Shown: in pieces, positions 1 to 11,607 of the stretch
Layout of the letters: the number at the start of each line of letters is the position of its first letter
Position numbering within the stretch: position 1 is the stretch's first letter
Assembly: GCF_037042905.1 (NCBI RefSeq)
Contig: NC_087249.1
Coordinates: forward strand, 35,789,401 to 35,853,400
DNA length: 64,000 nucleotides
From: Lytechinus pictus
Taxonomy: Eukaryota; Echinodermata; Echinoidea; Temnopleuroida; Toxopneustidae
Reading direction: 5' to 3'
The notes under the pieces: model-generated
Seen by the model: only the letters and a program-made list of their open reading frames with translations
Databases searched by the model: none
Told to the model about the DNA's origin: nothing
Translations under genes and position numbers: made by a program

Positions 1-861
1 TGCACTGTTCTCAAGCATTTATTTCCAATGAAAATATGACTTTGATCAACAATATTTTTAGAGAAAGTTATATGCATGCACTGACATTTAGATGGATTAA
101 GTGTCATGTTATTGCTAACAGACCATTGGTTAAATTCAGTAAGCGTATTTGGAAGTTTGGATGGTTGTAATTGTATGCGACTTTCAACCAGTGTGAGATC
201 ATCAACATATTTAAAATATGGAATTTGAGATTTTATACATGCATCATTAATCATTATTAGAAAGAGAATAGGCCCAAGCTACACCTGCATGTGACACTGA
301 CCAATCTGAAAACTGACCAAGGTATTTGACTCGTTGTCGTCGATTTTCGAGGAAGTCCAAAATCCAGGAAATAAGACACGGTCTAACTTCAAGGTTAAGT
401 AATTTTTTTGCAAGGATATTGTGATTTATTCTGTCGAAAGCTTTTGAGAAGTCTGTAAAAATGAGTGTTGATATAGATTGGGATTTTTCTGCATTTTCAT
501 ACAATTGGTGGAGCAATCGAACTAGGTAATGATTTGTTGATAGCCCTTGTCTGTTTCCAAATTGGTTAACATCAATGTGATCTGATATATCTTCTAATAA
601 TCATTTACATATGAACGACTCCGCTATTTTTGCAAAATAGCTAGTTAATGCTATTGGTCTTAAGTTCTGCACTGTTACTGGTAAACATTTAGGAATGGGT
701 ATAATCTCAGAGCGTTTCCACTGACATGGTACAACAGACCGGTAAAAGGAATTGTTCAAGATATCAGTTAGTGGTGAACACAATTCCAAGGCGAACTCAC
801 GAATAATTTGGACGGGTAAGTCATCACTTATACCAGATTTTTGTTGGTTCAAAATTTTCAA
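1..861 (-). pseudogene. LINE reverse transcriptase fragments
   Basis: Fragments in shifted frames give WKRSEIIPIPK and LRPIALTSYFAKIAE at 601-861, then TDFSKAFDRINH, the RT motif carrying the first catalytic aspartate, at 247-516. Closer to the window edge KYVDDLTLVES supplies the second catalytic pair. Together they are a CR1/L2-type reverse transcriptase. The segment between 861 and 1053 is frame-broken. The thumb and 3' end lie outside the window. Confidence 0.85.
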
Positions 862-1052
862 TTGTTTATATACTTCGTAAGGTTGTACAATAGGGCAGGT
901 TTTCTGAGATGGTAAATAAACAGGTAATTCATTTCTATTTAAACGTTCAAGAAATGCTGATTAATATAATTAGCAATATTTTTATAATGATTAGGATCAT
1001 TTGGGTCAATATTCGGAATATGGATTGGGCTATGTTTTTTGTGAGTGTTGGT

Positions 1053-2705
1053 TTAAATCCGAATCTGTTTGTACCATGCTGCTGGATTACTAGTTTTCAA
1101 ATTTCTAACTCTGGTATTATAATATGCAACTTTCCTTTGTCTGATTAAGCGTATCACTTTGTTTCTTAAATAACGCCACAGACTTTGGGAGTTGTTACTG
1201 AAAGCTTGCTGTCTTTGATGTTTAACATCTTTGACTTCCGCATTGATCCAAGGCTTATCTCTACAATGCATTCGAATCTCTTTTGTCGGAATGTGAATAT
1301 CTAAGTGAGTCATCATACATGTAGTATCTAATAACATTTGACATTTCAAAGATAGATCATCTTCTTTATACATTTCTTCCCAAGTAAACTTAGTTAACCA
1401 ACTACCAAAAGCTCTTTTGCCACTGTCAAGAATCGGGCGAACAATTCTTTTCTTAACTTGATTAATACGATGAGCCTTTTCTTTGGGTATCCAAGGGATA
1501 AAGTTATGATCACTCATGCCAATAGGGGCTAATATTTTGGTTTCTTGGTACAATGGGTCTATAGTGGTTACAATCATATCAAGAATATTGCCCTCTCGGG
1601 TTGGTTGAGTAACAATTTGTTTGAATTTGTTATTTTCAAGTAAGAAATTAATATCTAAATCATTGAAATCACCTACTACTGAGATCCCAGATTCTGGATA
1701 GCGAAGCAAAAGACTGTCCAGGGTGGAGAGAAGGTGATCAACATACTGCTGCTTGTTGGGGTTCCTTGGAGGGAAGTAAATCACGCAGAGTATCAGTCCG
1801 CTAATTTCCCTTGGAAGTCTTTGGGGTATCATGTAGATCCATAAAGTTTCAACTCCTTTAGGTGTAGGTACATCGATTATCCTCGCTTGAAGATGATGTT
1901 TTGCGTAGACCGCGACTCCTCCCCCTAATCGATCTTCCCTGGGTTTTGAATATAAGCAAAACTCCGGTATTGAGAACATATCAAGGGGTTCTTATGGACT
2001 AAACCATGTTTCGGTAATCGTTGCTATGTCCACCTTATATTCCTGAATGATTGTTGACAATTCGTCGATCTTATTCCTCAGTGATCTGGCGTTGAGTAGT
2101 AGCAGGGTTGGGACGTCGTAGCCATGGTGACTCTGATGAGCAGCGTTGTCGTGTTGCATCGGCGTGATTGTAGTAAAACATGCTGGGCGAGGTTTGCGTT
2201 GTGAAGGTAAAAGGCGTTGTCCGATAAGTACAGGTATGCCTTGCCCCTGGTACGGTCTGGGACAAGATTTAGGATGCTTCCTAGAACCAGCTCGTTTTCC
2301 TCGCTTGCGTAGTGGTTTTGGTGTGATCCCGAGGTCCTTTATCACTTTCCATGTCGCTGGCGGAACGGTCCTGTAGCTATTTCTTTGACGTAGGTTATAT
2401 AAATCTTGAATTGAATATTTAAATACAGTACGATTGCTGGGTTGACTTTGGTTTTGGTTTGTCGGCCTAGGGTTGGGGTGTATATCACCGCATTTGAGGA
2501 GCTCAATGTTAAATGTTGATTCACAGTTGCTGTAGTAATGTATACTGGCTCGTAAATACTTCAGATGATAAAAGTTCTTTCCATTCGGAGAAGGAATATG
2601 AGCCTTGTAGTTGTACAATGCAACGCTGGCTGTGCAAGTGTGCTTGACTTCATGTAGCTGCTGTATTAACAGCAAGCTACCCAAGAAGAAGGCGAGTGTG
2701 AACAT
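1053..2705 (-). pseudogene. LINE N-terminus plus AP-endonuclease domain, one in-frame stop
   Basis: Translation from the ATG at 2705 begins with a hydrophobic signal-like stretch (MFTLAFFLGSLLLI), then a cysteine/basic region, then the start of the endonuclease (LNARSLRNKIDEL, ITETWFS). After the stop at 1992-1994 the same frame continues with GGGVAVYAK, GDFN and SDHN, the conserved metal-binding and catalytic boxes of exonuclease-endonuclease-phosphatase domains. After that comes a basic linker typical of CR1 proteins. Known for the family: this domain nicks target DNA to prime reverse transcription. The reading frame is lost at 1053. Confidence 0.85.
2463..2489 (-). other. degenerate 2A-like motif in LINE N-terminus
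   Basis: The minus strand encodes GDIHPNPRP about 75 residues after the start codon. Against the 2A consensus D-x-E-x-N-P-G-P, the Glu is His and the Gly before the final Pro is Arg. Those residues are required for ribosome skipping, so this copy should not work. The position, just after a signal-like segment, matches the intact motif in the plus-strand LINE at 28583. Confidence 0.6.
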
Positions 2706-2822
2706 AATGGGTGGATTGCACCATCAGGCATGCTATTCGTAGGCTGCGGGCAGTAGGTGCCGGAACCGCCGTGGTATGATTGCTCGGCGCAACCAACCAA
2801 TCAGACGCCGCGGACGGTGCGA

Positions 2823-3101
2823 TCACCGGGGGGCTTGCGGACGTCGGGGAAATCCCGTCAACGGCGTGGGAAGCGGGCGATTTGCGGACGTCGAGGAGTA
2901 AATGGCGGCAGCTGTGTAAATACTAATGTGGTTAGATGCGGACGTCGGAGGGCGGTCGACCGGTGAGCATTGGGCGGTCGTAGGGGGCGCATGCCGGTGA
3001 ATGGTCGGAAGCCACTCTTCGGGGATGTCAATGCCGTTATCCCTGTTGACATTATTAGGATGTAGACGAATTTGGATAGCCTCTTTAAAACTTCTCATCA
3101 A
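2823..3101 (-). pseudogene. Penelope-like element C-terminal fragment
   Basis: The minus strand from 3101 encodes SFKEAIQIRLHPNNVNRDNG followed by IPEEWLPTI. The pattern KEAI-x-IR ... NRD-x-G resembles the C-terminal end of GIY-YIG endonuclease domains in Penelope-like proteins. The downstream part is GC-rich with repeated GACGTC motifs and reads as low-complexity proline/serine sequence. No RT part is attached, so this is a relic. The family call rests on one short motif. Confidence 0.45.
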
Positions 3102-3129
3102 TTACAAGGCTCTACATGGACTTGCACCT
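3095..3129 (+). pseudogene. very short LINE RT C-terminal relic
   Basis: The plus strand reads INYKALHGLAP, a motif common near the C-terminus of CR1/L2-type reverse transcriptases. It directly abuts the left end of the giant inverted repeat, so that repeat may have inserted in a LINE fragment. Only about 11 residues support it. Confidence 0.35.
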
Positions 3130-4335
3130 GTAGTAGACTTGTTAACTGCAAAAAAAGGGGTGAACGCTGCATTTTTGAGTACAAATGTCCAACTTGGCAC
3201 AAATGTTCCTTGAGTCAAAAGAAAAGGATTCATCCAAAGAGACACGCTGTATCTATGCAAATAAGCAAGTAATTTGCATAAATTTGCATATTATGTCGAT
3301 ATAGTAAAAACAAGTATTTCAGAATATATTTTTAACCAGAACTGCCCTAAAATTGGACATAAAGACTTAGGGCAAGAAAGGGAAGAAAATTGTCATAAAA
3401 TAATTGGGATATCCTTGTTTATTATTACCTAATTTACATTTATGCAAATTATAATTTAAAACAAAGTATTTTTTCATGAATCCTGAACTGTTTTATAAAT
3501 AACAGCAATTAATACACAATGTCAACATTCTACATGAAAGAGAATATATTAGCGAAAACATCGATATGCTTCATGACAGTATTAGTGTCTTAATTTTCTT
3601 AGAAAGAGGGCAAATATGTCAAAATGTATGACGTGATATTGCGCTAAAACGAGACCAAAACAACCTCTATGTCACAGTCACACTTACGAATCGGACAATA
3701 AAGCGATCAATGGTATGTCATTCGAGATAACACAATCTCAACACAATATAGCTTCCATCGGCTTCTCGTATCGCTTTTGTTGGTGTGTCTGCCACACCGT
3801 AATCTATGTTATATACGGGCAAAATGCATTTCGGTATCAGTAAAACACTATTAATTTTGTTTTATTTGTTTCTAATTTGTATCTCTTGGAAAATTTACAG
3901 GAGACATTGCTTTGCAGGTTACTGCTTTAATGAAGCTCTGGCACATGAATCATGACAAATGTACCCCACCTCAATCCATATTTTAACTTTATTAAAATAT
4001 ATATCTTTTTGGAGACCCCGAGGTGGCAAAACTGCATCCCCCTGCATTCCCGCCACTTTACAAAACCAGTTTGACTTGTATAATCGACTTGGAAAAGACA
4101 GATGTATGAGACATCAGTTCACATGTTTCCAGAAGATAGTTTTTTTTATTTATTTAACTAAGCCTACGTCCATGGGAGCCCTCCGAATTTACCCCATCCC
4201 CTCTCTGTATTTCGACACTAAATAAAAAAAAACCATCGTGTTTTAAAGCCACCGGCAAGGCAAATTGCGTTTTTGGTATAATAAAGCAACTTTTATATCT
4301 ATATTTCATATTTATCTATATTAATATTATTATTA

Positions 4336-4379
<44 letters not shown>

Positions 4380-5747
4380 GTTATTATTATTATTATTGTT
4401 GTTGTTTTGCAGTTTGTAATAATGCTCTAGCACAGTAAAGGCTATAACCCAACAGGAGCATGCCTAGGATACCCTTTCCCCTTTTGGGTTTTATGTATTC
4501 AAAAATAGTTTATTGTCTTTAGAACTCATATCTTGGAATAGATTGAGGTGAAAATACTCTACAATTGACATGTAAAAGAGCTGTGGTACATTGAAGAAAA
4601 GCCACACGTAAGCTCTAAAATACCCCTTTATTGATTCCACTCTATATTAAATTTAAATATTTTTAGAGTCCATTCGGAAGAAAGATACATTTCTACTACA
4701 CACAGTAAAGCCTCTTTACTTTCTCCTCTTGAAAAAAAAAACATAGAAGGCATTGTTTTATATCGCATAAAATAAGTTCGTGTACATGACGGTGGCCTGT
4801 CGAAGTTGCCCAACCCTTTATTTTGTTTTGACAATATATATTTAGAATATCGTCTAAATGAAGCCCTCATCTGGAAAAGGGCACTTATTAAAGGCAGCAT
4901 CTACATTATATAGAGGAGGCCCTGGTACTTGGAAGCGGAGGCTGAAGCACCCACAAGATTTTTCTAAAGGGGGGGGGGGGGCTGTGCTGCGTGTGTTATT
5001 CTCCATAGACAGCACCCCCTGGAATTCCGGCAGATGTGACAAAACGAAAAAAAAAGGAACGTTACCAAAAAAACCCCTTCATTTTGTAGTGCAATCAATT
5101 TTGTTTATTTGCTTGTTAAATTTCTTGATGTAAATTTGAAAAGCAAAAAAGTTTCAATGTAAAATCTTGGTCCGAAGAAATTTAACAAGCTTCAGCCCCC
5201 TCTTCCCAGTGCCAGAGCCTCCTCTATATAATGTAGATGCTGCCTTTAATAAGTGCCCTTTTCCAGATGAGGGTTTCATTTAGACGATATTCTAAATATA
5301 TATTGTCGAAACAAAATAAACGGTTGGGCAACTTCGACAGGCCACCGTCACGTACACGAACTTATTTTATGAGATATAAAACAATGCCTTCTATGTTTTT
5401 TTTTTTTTCAAGAGGAGAATGCAAAGTGGCTTTACTTTGTGTAGTAGAAATGCATCTTTCTTCCGATTGGGCTCTAAAAATATTTAAATTTAACATAGAG
5501 TGGAATCAATAAAGGGCTGTGTGGCTGTTCTTCAATGTACCACAGCTCCTCTACATGTCAGTTGTAGAGTATTTTCTCCTCAATCTATACCAAGATATCA
5601 ATACAAACAAAAGTAATCTTTTAAGAGTTCTAAAGATAATAAACTATATTTGAATACATAAAACCAAAAAGGGAGAGGGTATCCTAGGCATGCTCCTGTT
5701 GGGTTATAGCCTTTACTGTGCTAGAGCACTATTACAAATGGCAGAAC

Positions 5748-5779
<32 letters not shown>

Positions 5780-6943
5780 TGAATGTAAATATAAAAATAT
5801 AGATATAAAAGTTGCTTTATTATACCAAAAAAACGCAATTTGCCTTGCCGATGGTTTTTTTAATTTAAAGTCGAAATACGGAGAGGGGATGGGGTAAATT
5901 CGGAGGGCTCCCGTGGGCGTAGGCTTAAATAAACAAAAAAAAACTTTCTTCAGGAAACATGTTGACTGATGTCTCATACATCTGTCTTTTCCAAGTCGAT
6001 TATACAAGTCAAACTGGTTTTGTAAAGTGGCGGGAAAGCAGAGGGATGCAGTTTTGCCACCTCGGGGTCTCCAAAAAGATATATATTTTAATAAAGTTAA
6101 AATATGGATTGAGGTAGGATACATTCGTCATGATTCATGTGCCAGAGTTTCATTAAAGCAGTAACCTGCAAAGTAATGTCTCCTGTAAATTTTCCAAGAG
6201 AAACAAATTAGAAACAAATAAAACAAAATTAATAGTGTTTTACCGATACCGAAATGCATTTTGTCCGTATGTATCATAGATTATGGTGTGGCAGACACAC
6301 CAACAAAAGCGATACGAGAAGCCGATGGAAGCTATTGTGTTGAGATTGTGTTATCTCGAATGACATACCATTGATCGCTTTATTGTCCGATTCGTGAGTG
6401 TGACTGTGACATAGAGATTGTTTTGGTCTCGTTTTAGCGCAATATCACGTCATACATTTTGACATATTTGCCCTCTTTCTAAGCAAATTAAGACACTAAT
6501 ACTGTCATGAAGCATATCGATATTTTCGCTAATATATTCTCTTTCATGTAGAATGTTGACATTGTGTATTAGTTGCTGTTTTTTATAAAACAGTTCAGGA
6601 TTCATGAAAAAATACTCTGTTTTAAATTATAATTTGCATAATTTATGTAAATTAGGTAATAATAAACAGGATATCCCAATTATTTTATGACAATTTTCTT
6701 CCCTTTCTTACCCTAAGTCTTTATGTCCAACTTTAGGGCAGTTCTGGTTAAATATATATTCTGAAATACTTGTTTTTACTATATCGACATAATATGCAAA
6801 TTTATGCAAATTACTTGCTTATTTGCATAGATACAGCGTGTCTCTTTGGATGAAAATTTTTCTTTTGACTCAAGGAACATTTGTGCCAAGTGGGACATTT
6901 GTACTCAAAAATGCAGCGTTCAACCTCTTAACAAGTCTACTAC
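3130..6943. repeat. giant inverted repeat (foldback element), ~1.8-kb arms
   Basis: The left arm 3130-4947 is nearly the exact reverse complement of 5190-6943, with a 242-bp spacer. Outer ends read GTAGTAGACTTGTTAA on the left and its complement on the right. Arms match throughout, including a trinucleotide microsatellite, which is longer in the left arm and explains most of the length difference. Mirror ORFs of about 90-130 codons exist in both arms but match no family I know. This fits a foldback or long-TIR DNA element with the transposase missing. No target duplication is obvious. Confidence 0.85.
4321..4412. repeat. (ATT)n microsatellite in left foldback arm
   Basis: Runs of ATT with a few ATC, GTT and TTG variants. 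The mirror tract in the right arm (about 5744-5780) is shorter, a size change since the arms were identical. Confidence 0.9.
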
Positions 6944-7450
6944 TGTGAACATTTCTGAACGACTTCAGTGGTATCCCTCTCCACGCACCCTTGGTTCACA
7001 AAGTCACCTTCTCCTTCAGATCTCCTCTGCATGTTCAAGGTACTATTATATGGGCTGCTAGGTGACTTTGAATCAAAGAACAAGGTACTACTATCTGAGT
7101 ATAGGAAAGTAAGGGGAGGAACTCCACATTTACCAGAAAAGTTATAATACATACAATTTCAATTTTCAATTATTGTAAGCTAGAAAACTACATGTACTTA
7201 ACATTTTGTTGTGAAATGTTGTGAGAGATTTCTTACTTGATTTTGTTGGAACTCTGTTGCCATGGTAGCGATCCATCGATTCAAAACATGTTGGTTTGTC
7301 TGCCACATCTCCTGACCGCTCCAGTGAAGGAGATGAAGAAGAACTTTAAGTGCCAAGTCATGACCTTATAGGTTAAAGGAAATTAAAAGCTCCAATCAAT
7401 TTACTACCTATTCCACGTATACAACATAGAAAACGTGTTATTATCCAAAC
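6944..7450. other. no recognised feature
   Basis: AT-rich sequence between the giant inverted repeat and the first tandem-unit element. No ORF or family match is visible. Confidence 0.4.
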
Positions 7451-8799
7451 AAGTGGAATGCCTCTGGCGGTCTCACCTGCATCACGCGATTCAATATAGC
7501 AGCAGTGCTGACTTTGAAAAACACCATTTAACTAATTATTCACAAAAAACACCATTCATATAATGATACAATACTGTACGTTCATTGACATTGGACCTTG
7601 ATCATGTGACCTAAAACTGGTAAGTGATACTTGATTACCCCTATATCCACATTTTATACACTATATCTATAAACTTTGAAAGTTATGGCAGCAATCTAAT
7701 AATTACCTCTAAAATGGCCAAAGTTCAATGACCTTAAATGACCTTTGACTTTGGTCATGTGACCTGAAACTCGCATGAGATGTTCAGTGATACTTGACGA
7801 CTCTTATATCTAAGTTTTATGAACTAGACCAATATACTTAGAGTTATGACGGTAATTCAACAAATATCCCAACATGGCCAATATCCATTGACCTTTGACC
7901 TTGGTCATGTGACCTGAAACTCCCACAGAATGTTCAGTGATACTTGATTACTCTTATGTCCAAGTTTCATGAGTCAGATCCATAAACTTTCAAAGTTATG
8001 ATGGTAATTCAACAGATACCCCCATTACGGCCAAAGTTCATTGACCTTTGACCTTGGTCATGTGACCTGAAATGCACACAGGATGTTCAGTGATACTTGA
8101 TTACATGTACTCTTATGTCCAAGTTTTATGAACTAGACCAATATACTTTCAAAGTTATCATGGTAATTCAACAAATACCCCCAATTTGGCCAAAGTTCAT
8201 TGACCCTAAATGACCGTTGACCTTAATCGTGTGACCTGAAACTTGCACAAGATGTTCAGTGATACTTGATTACTATTATGTCCAAGTTTCATGAATCAGA
8301 TCCATAAACTATCAAAGTTATGATGGTAATCCAACAGATACCCCAAACTTGGCCAAAGTTCATTGACCCTAAATGACCTTTGACCTTGGTCATGTGATGT
8401 GAAACTCATGCAGGATGTTAAGTAATACTGGATTAACCTTATGTCCAAATTTCATGAACTAGGTCCATATATTTTCTAAGTTATGATGACATTTCAAAAA
8501 CTTAACCTTACATGTAGGTTAAGATTTTGATGTTGATTCCCCCAGCACGGTCTAAGTTCCTTGACCCTAAATGACCTTGGTCATGTGACATGAAACTCAG
8601 GCAGGATGTTCAGTAATACTTGATTAACCTTATGGCCAAGTTTCATGAACTAGGTCCATCTACTTTCTAAGCTATGCTGTCATTTCAAAAACTTAACCTT
8701 CGGTTAAGATTTGGTGTTGACGCCGCCGCCGCCGCCGCCGTCGGAAAAGCGGCGCCTACATGTACATGTATAGTCTCACTCTGCTATGCAGGTGAGACA
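7451..8799. mobile_element. tandem-unit DNA element, complete copy 1
   Basis: It starts with a conserved CAAGTGGA...CTCTGG leader followed by GTCTCACCTGCAT and ends with ATGCAGGTGAGACAA, giving inverted ends of about 13 bp. Between them are repeated units of about 150-160 bp containing TGACCTTTGACCTTGG and GGTCATGTGACC, then a GCC-rich stretch just before the right end. The same layout recurs at 8840, 60967 and 63398. This is a non-autonomous DNA element family; no transposase is present. Confidence 0.8.
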
Positions 8800-8839
8800 A
8801 TAAAAACTTTTACAATGATTATTTCAAACAACACATGGA

Positions 8840-9635
8840 GCGCCTCTGGCAGTCTCACCTGCATTGTGCTATTCAATATAGCAGCATTGCTGACTTTGGA
8901 AACTACTATGAAATAATTATTCACTACAATTCATCATTGGCGGCGGAAGCAAAACCATTTAGGGGGGTTCCACCTGAAATTTGGGATGGACACAGGTAAA
9001 AAAATTGGACAAGCAAAAAAAAGCAAAAAAAAGGTTATCAACCAAAATTTTAGGGGGGACCACACACATTTTAGAAGGTGACGCAGGAAACAAAATTGAC
9101 AAGCAAAAGAAAAAGAAAAAAAAAGTTATCAACAGAAATTTTAGGGGGGGTCCATCCCCCCACCTCAAATTCATGGATGACAGGACCCCCCTCCCCCCCC
9201 CCCCCCGCTTCCGCCGCCTATGTAATTCATATAATGATGCAATACTACGTTCATTGACAATAAATAACATTTGACCTTGATCATGCGACCTAAGACTTGT
9301 CAGTGATACTCGATTACCCCTATATCCACATTTTATAAACTACAGTTACGTATATATCTCTAAACTTATGAAAGTTATGACAGCAATCGAATAATTACCT
9401 CAAAAATGGCCAAAGTTCAATGACCTTAAATGACCATTAACTTTGGTCATGTCACCTGAAACTTGCATGAGATGTTCAGTGATACTTGATTACTCTTATG
9501 TCCAAGTTTTATGAACTAGATCCATACACTTCAGAGTTATGATGATTATTCAACAAATACCCCCAACATGGCCAAAGTCCATTGACCTTGGACATGTGAC
9601 CTGAAACTCACACAGGATGTTCAGTGATACTTGAT
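8840..9635. mobile_element. tandem-unit DNA element copy 2, left half
   Basis: It has the same leader and CTCACCTGCAT end as copy 1. It stops in mid-unit at GATACTTGAT, where DIRS element A begins. Its right half continues after that element at 23946. It also carries the small MITE at 8935-9223. Confidence 0.8.
8935..9223. mobile_element. 289-bp MITE with GGCGGCGGAAGC ends
   Basis: Inverted ends GGCGGCGGAAGC / GCTTCCGCCGCC lie just inside a direct repeat AATTCAT (8928-8934 and 9224-9230) that fits a 7-bp target duplication in the host repeat. Inside are three runs of TTTTAGGGGGG followed by CCA or CCAC. There is no coding content; the ORFs here come from G/C runs. Confidence 0.65.
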
Positions 9636-9818
9636 ATGAAAATACTTACCGTTATTTTCTTATTTACGAGATAACTGGATATATTCATTTGATTTGCTAG
9701 TGCATTACGATTAACTTGCACGCCAAATAAAAGTACACAATTTTTCCTGCGCGCGCTGCATCTCCCTACGCATGCAATATCCCAAGATCATCGCGCAAAT
9801 TGGCGTCCATTTCCTCTT
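9636..9818. repeat. DIRS A left inverted terminal repeat
   Basis: It begins ATGAAAATACTTACCG and includes CTGCGCGCGCTGCATCTCC..., matched as reverse complement near 23779-23945. It carries ACTTAC at 9644-9649, which is GTAAGT read outward on the minus strand. Confidence 0.75.
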
Positions 9819-9874
9819 ATGAGCCTGAACGCAAGACATGTTGCCACGCAAGGCGAGGGGCCGGTGGGAGGGTT

Positions 9875-9964
9875 CAAATGAACATATCCAGTTATCTCAT
9901 GAATAAGAATATAACGGTATTTTCATAATTCACTGTCAATAACTGGGATATATTTATCTGATTT
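9875..9964. repeat. DIRS A internal complementary region
   Basis: The first part is the reverse complement of the left outer edge (ends ...CGGTATTTTCAT). It runs straight into the reverse complement of the right outer edge (CACTGTCAATAACTGGGATA). In DIRS1 such a junction copy is thought to template joining of the two ends into a circle. Confidence 0.7.
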
Positions 9965-10116
9965 AAATGTACTAGACCAACACGGATTCAACGTGAAGGG
10001 AAGCATGTCTAGAAAAAAGAAAAGTGCGCAAAAAATAGGGAGATGAAGACACGGAGGCCGCTGCCTTAAAGGCAGAGGAGGCAAAAAAAGGCCTCACCCA
10101 AAGGAATGTCCTTTAA

Positions 10117-10691
10117 AGGACAAGTCCACCCCAACAAAAACTTGATTTGAATAAAAAGAGAAAAATCCAACGAGCATAACACTGAAAATTTCATCAAAAT
10201 CGGATGTAAAATAAGAAAGTTATGACATTTTTAAGCTTCGCTTAATATCACATAATAGTTATATGCACATCCTGATTGGTATGCAAATGAGGGAACTGAT
10301 GACATCACTCACTCACTTTTTCTTTTGTATTTTATTATTTGAAATATGAAATATTCTAATTTTCTCCTCACTTTCCTGTGAAACAAAGTTTTATTTCTCA
10401 CTGAACATGTGGAGTTACCATTGCTTAACATTATATGGTTCAGTCAAGTTGGTCCTTATTGTCAAATCTGTAAAAATTGAAATATTGTATAATTCAAACA
10501 ATAAAAAACAAAAGAAATTCTCTCATATGCATGTGACTAAATTGTGCATATAACTATTTTGTGAAAAATAAGCAAAATTTCGAAATGTCATAACTTTCTT
10601 ATTTTACATCCGATTCTGATATTTCAGCATTATGCTTGTCTGCTTTTTCTCTTTTGATTAAAACAAACTTTTTCTGAGGTGGACTTGACCT
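10117..10691. mobile_element. 575-bp TTAA-flanked MITE (Kolobok-like)
   Basis: Ends read AGGACAAGTCCACC and GGTGGACTTGACCT. TTAA stands on both sides (10113-10116, 10692-10695). The AG/CT termini and TTAA duplication fit the Kolobok superfamily better than piggyBac. It contains the near-palindromic pair CGGATGTAAAATAAGAAAG and no ORF. It sits inside the recombinase gene of DIRS A. Confidence 0.75.
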
Positions 10692-11022
10692 TTAAGTAAG
10701 AGGAAGTGAAGGAATTCGGAGAGTGCCAAAAGCCGGCTCTCTAGATGTCGTCTACGACTTCATTAAAAATAACCCAAGAAGTAGCGATACTTTTAGTATC
10801 GTGGGCCCTCGGCCTAGTGTCAGTAAGGAGAACATCATCACCAGCTGACTTGATCGTTTCAACAATCCAGCGTGAGATGATGTCCCGAGAAGCTGCCGCA
10901 AACGGCTCGCGTGACAATTCAAGCGACTGGTCGGAGATGAGAATTGTGTGAAGATTGGCAAACAAAGACAACACAAGGGTTGAAACAGGGAACCCACATT
11001 GTTTGATCGAAAACCGTTTCAA
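10692..11022 (-). pseudogene. tyrosine recombinase C-terminal half, DIRS A
   Basis: The minus strand gives EPFAAASRDIISRWIVETIK then PRAHDTKSIATSW, then after a stop RAGFWHSPNSF and SSYL. This matches the DIRS recombinase pattern with the H-x-x-R box and the C-terminal nucleophile tyrosine. Here the box is HDTK, so a catalytic arginine has become lysine. The stop plus the MITE next to it confirm a dead gene. Element B at 32957-33347 has the same segment with HDTR. Confidence 0.8.
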
Positions 11023-11607
11023 GGACCCGGACTATACATGGGTCAAAAATACTTTTTTTTTGTAATTTCAATAAGACAACAGTTTTTTTTAATTCCTTGT
11101 AATGTATCTCAACATGAAATATCCGTAAAACCAAAAGTGGAGGAATAAAAGCAATATAGCTACATGAAGCTGCTTGCTATTGTTGACCTCGTACCATCTA
11201 ATATCCCAGAACCCCAGGATGATAAAACCTACTTTTTGGCTGAAAAAAGGCTACAAAAATGGGAAAATTTAGGTATACTTACCTTTTAACTCTACAAATA
11301 ATGGTTTAAAAGTACTAATTATAGGAAAAAACAAATTGCCTGCCCCCCAAAACATATGAATAGACACCAAAACCAGAGAAAATGACCACCAAATAAAAAA
11401 GTTGTGGCCAAAACTGTGATTTTGGGGGGTTTTGGCAGCCATTTTGGATTTTGGCCCGGCACACTTTTTTCTCGGACCCGAGACAAAAAATATTGTAATT
11501 TCATGTTGAGATAAGGTAAAAGGAACACAAAAAATCTGTTCCCACAGTAAAACCAAAAATCACCCATTTATAGCCCACTCCTAAAGTTACCAGAAGTTAA
11601 GGGATCT
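11023..11607. other. no recognised feature
   Basis: Sequence between the recombinase remnant and the 5.7-kb TIR element. It contains T-runs and short ORFs without family resemblance. Confidence 0.4.

Larger units (their letters stand above)
1..2705 (-). mobile_element. CR1-like LINE, 5' portion, broken
   Basis: A non-LTR retrotransposon reads right to left and runs off the window start. Seen in order: hydrophobic N-terminus, degenerate 2A-like motif, apurinic-type endonuclease, then reverse transcriptase. An in-frame stop at 1992-1994 separates the N-terminus from the endonuclease, and the RT part is spread over several frames. The RT active-site box YVDD is encoded near position 200 just before the window edge. 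The order and motifs fit the CR1/L2 group. No separate ORF1 is visible upstream. It is almost certainly inactive. Confidence 0.88.

Noticed and set aside
2757..2966. Plus-strand Arg-rich ORF
   Set aside because: Shadow of the GC-rich GACGTC repeats opposite the Penelope-like frame.
8981..9274. Plus-strand ORF of 97 codons
   Set aside because: It lies in a MITE and is made of A-runs and G/C-runs.
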